Assembly (NCBI RefSeq): GCF_965363235.1
Contig: NC_134850.1
Location: forward strand, 34,631,102-34,695,101
Reading direction: 5' to 3'
DNA from: Mytilus galloprovincialis
Lineage: Eukaryota; Mollusca; Bivalvia; Mytilida; Mytilidae
Length of the DNA stretch: 64,000 nt
The position numbers and the translations under genes were made by a program. Position 1 is the stretch's first letter, and each line of letters starts with the position of its first letter. Below, piece after piece: positions 63,817 through 64,000 of this stretch. The notes below the pieces were generated by a model that worked only from the letters and a program-made list of their open reading frames with translations, did no database searches and was not told where the DNA came from.

Positions 63817-64000
63817 ACAAAGGTACCAGGATAATAATGTAATACTATGCGTTTCGTCTACATAAGACTCATCAATTACGCTCAGATCAAAATAGTTATA
63901 AAGCCAAACAATAACAAAGTTGAAGAGGACCCAAAATTCAAAAAAGTTGTGCCAAATTAAGCTAAGGTTTTCTATTCCTGGGATAAGAAAAATACTTCTT
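63817..64000 (-). mobile_element. Hammerhead-bearing repeat (CTGATGA subfamily), edge copy
   Basis: On the minus strand it carries the same order as 41586-42355: AAGTATTTTTCTTATCCCAG, GGCACAACTTTTTTGAATTT, TTTGGCTTTATAACTATTTT, GATCTGAGCGTAATTGATGA, then GTAGACGAAACGC and CCTGGTACC. Core C is T and the 3' half of the ribozyme (63840-63885) is altered, so it is probably inactive. It runs off the right edge. Confidence 0.65.

Overview
The window looks like nuclear DNA of a marine bivalve, most likely a mussel close to Mytilus. The evidence is an AT-rich background, one spread-out spliced gene, and dense high-copy bivalve repeats, including the family with a 'TGCCAATGAGACAAC' core and several truncated retroelement tails. 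It contains no bacterial-type operons, no rRNA and no convincing functional tRNA.

One host gene fills the left 37 kb on the minus strand. Its ATG is at 37062 and its 3' end lies beyond position 1. I placed 24 coding exons by splice signals and a continuous reading frame, about 1080 codons. The protein starts with a short basic and then acidic leader, followed by two consecutive copies of the Mind-bomb substrate-binding module (MIB/HERC2 - ZZ zinc finger - MIB/HERC2). Matching exon phases, and one pair of 101-nt exons, indicate that the module was duplicated. After this come about 520 residues without a secure assignment. Their layout, and one segment just before the left edge, resemble the cytoplasmic N-terminal region of TRPM ion channels. 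If that is right, the gene is a Mind-bomb/TRPM-like fusion. The window ends before any membrane segments or RING fingers could appear.

The introns hold mobile DNA: a non-autonomous CACTA-like element with subterminal repeat arrays and TTA target duplications (16110-17995), a similar element at 12099-13102, two TTAA-flanked piggyBac-type MITEs (25763 and 31553), two long foldback hairpins (22697 and 30591), a tRNA-derived SINE, retroelement tails and two 'ACCATACGCGTATGG' elements (20.8 kb, and 34.1-35.0 kb in intron 3).

The right 27 kb (37063-64000) has no recognisable host gene. It is a repeat landscape: a segmental duplication (45.5-51.1 kb), a Penelope-type reverse-transcriptase relic carrying nested insertions (52.6-54.5 kb), two more long hairpins, a palindrome cluster, a 57-bp minisatellite, and a tandem array at 59.0-62.1 kb.

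That array is the most striking object in the window. It is made of ~350-bp units, and every one of its eight junctions carries a type I hammerhead ribozyme (CTGAAGA / CGAAA core, short palindromic helix III, paired helix I). It therefore looks like a metazoan retrozyme locus expected to yield ~350-nt self-cleaved, possibly circular RNAs. Related hammerheads occur singly at 6763, 9800, 29250, 42280 and 63840, some clearly decayed. Penelope-type reverse transcriptase remnants occur in the same window, which fits the proposed way such elements are copied.
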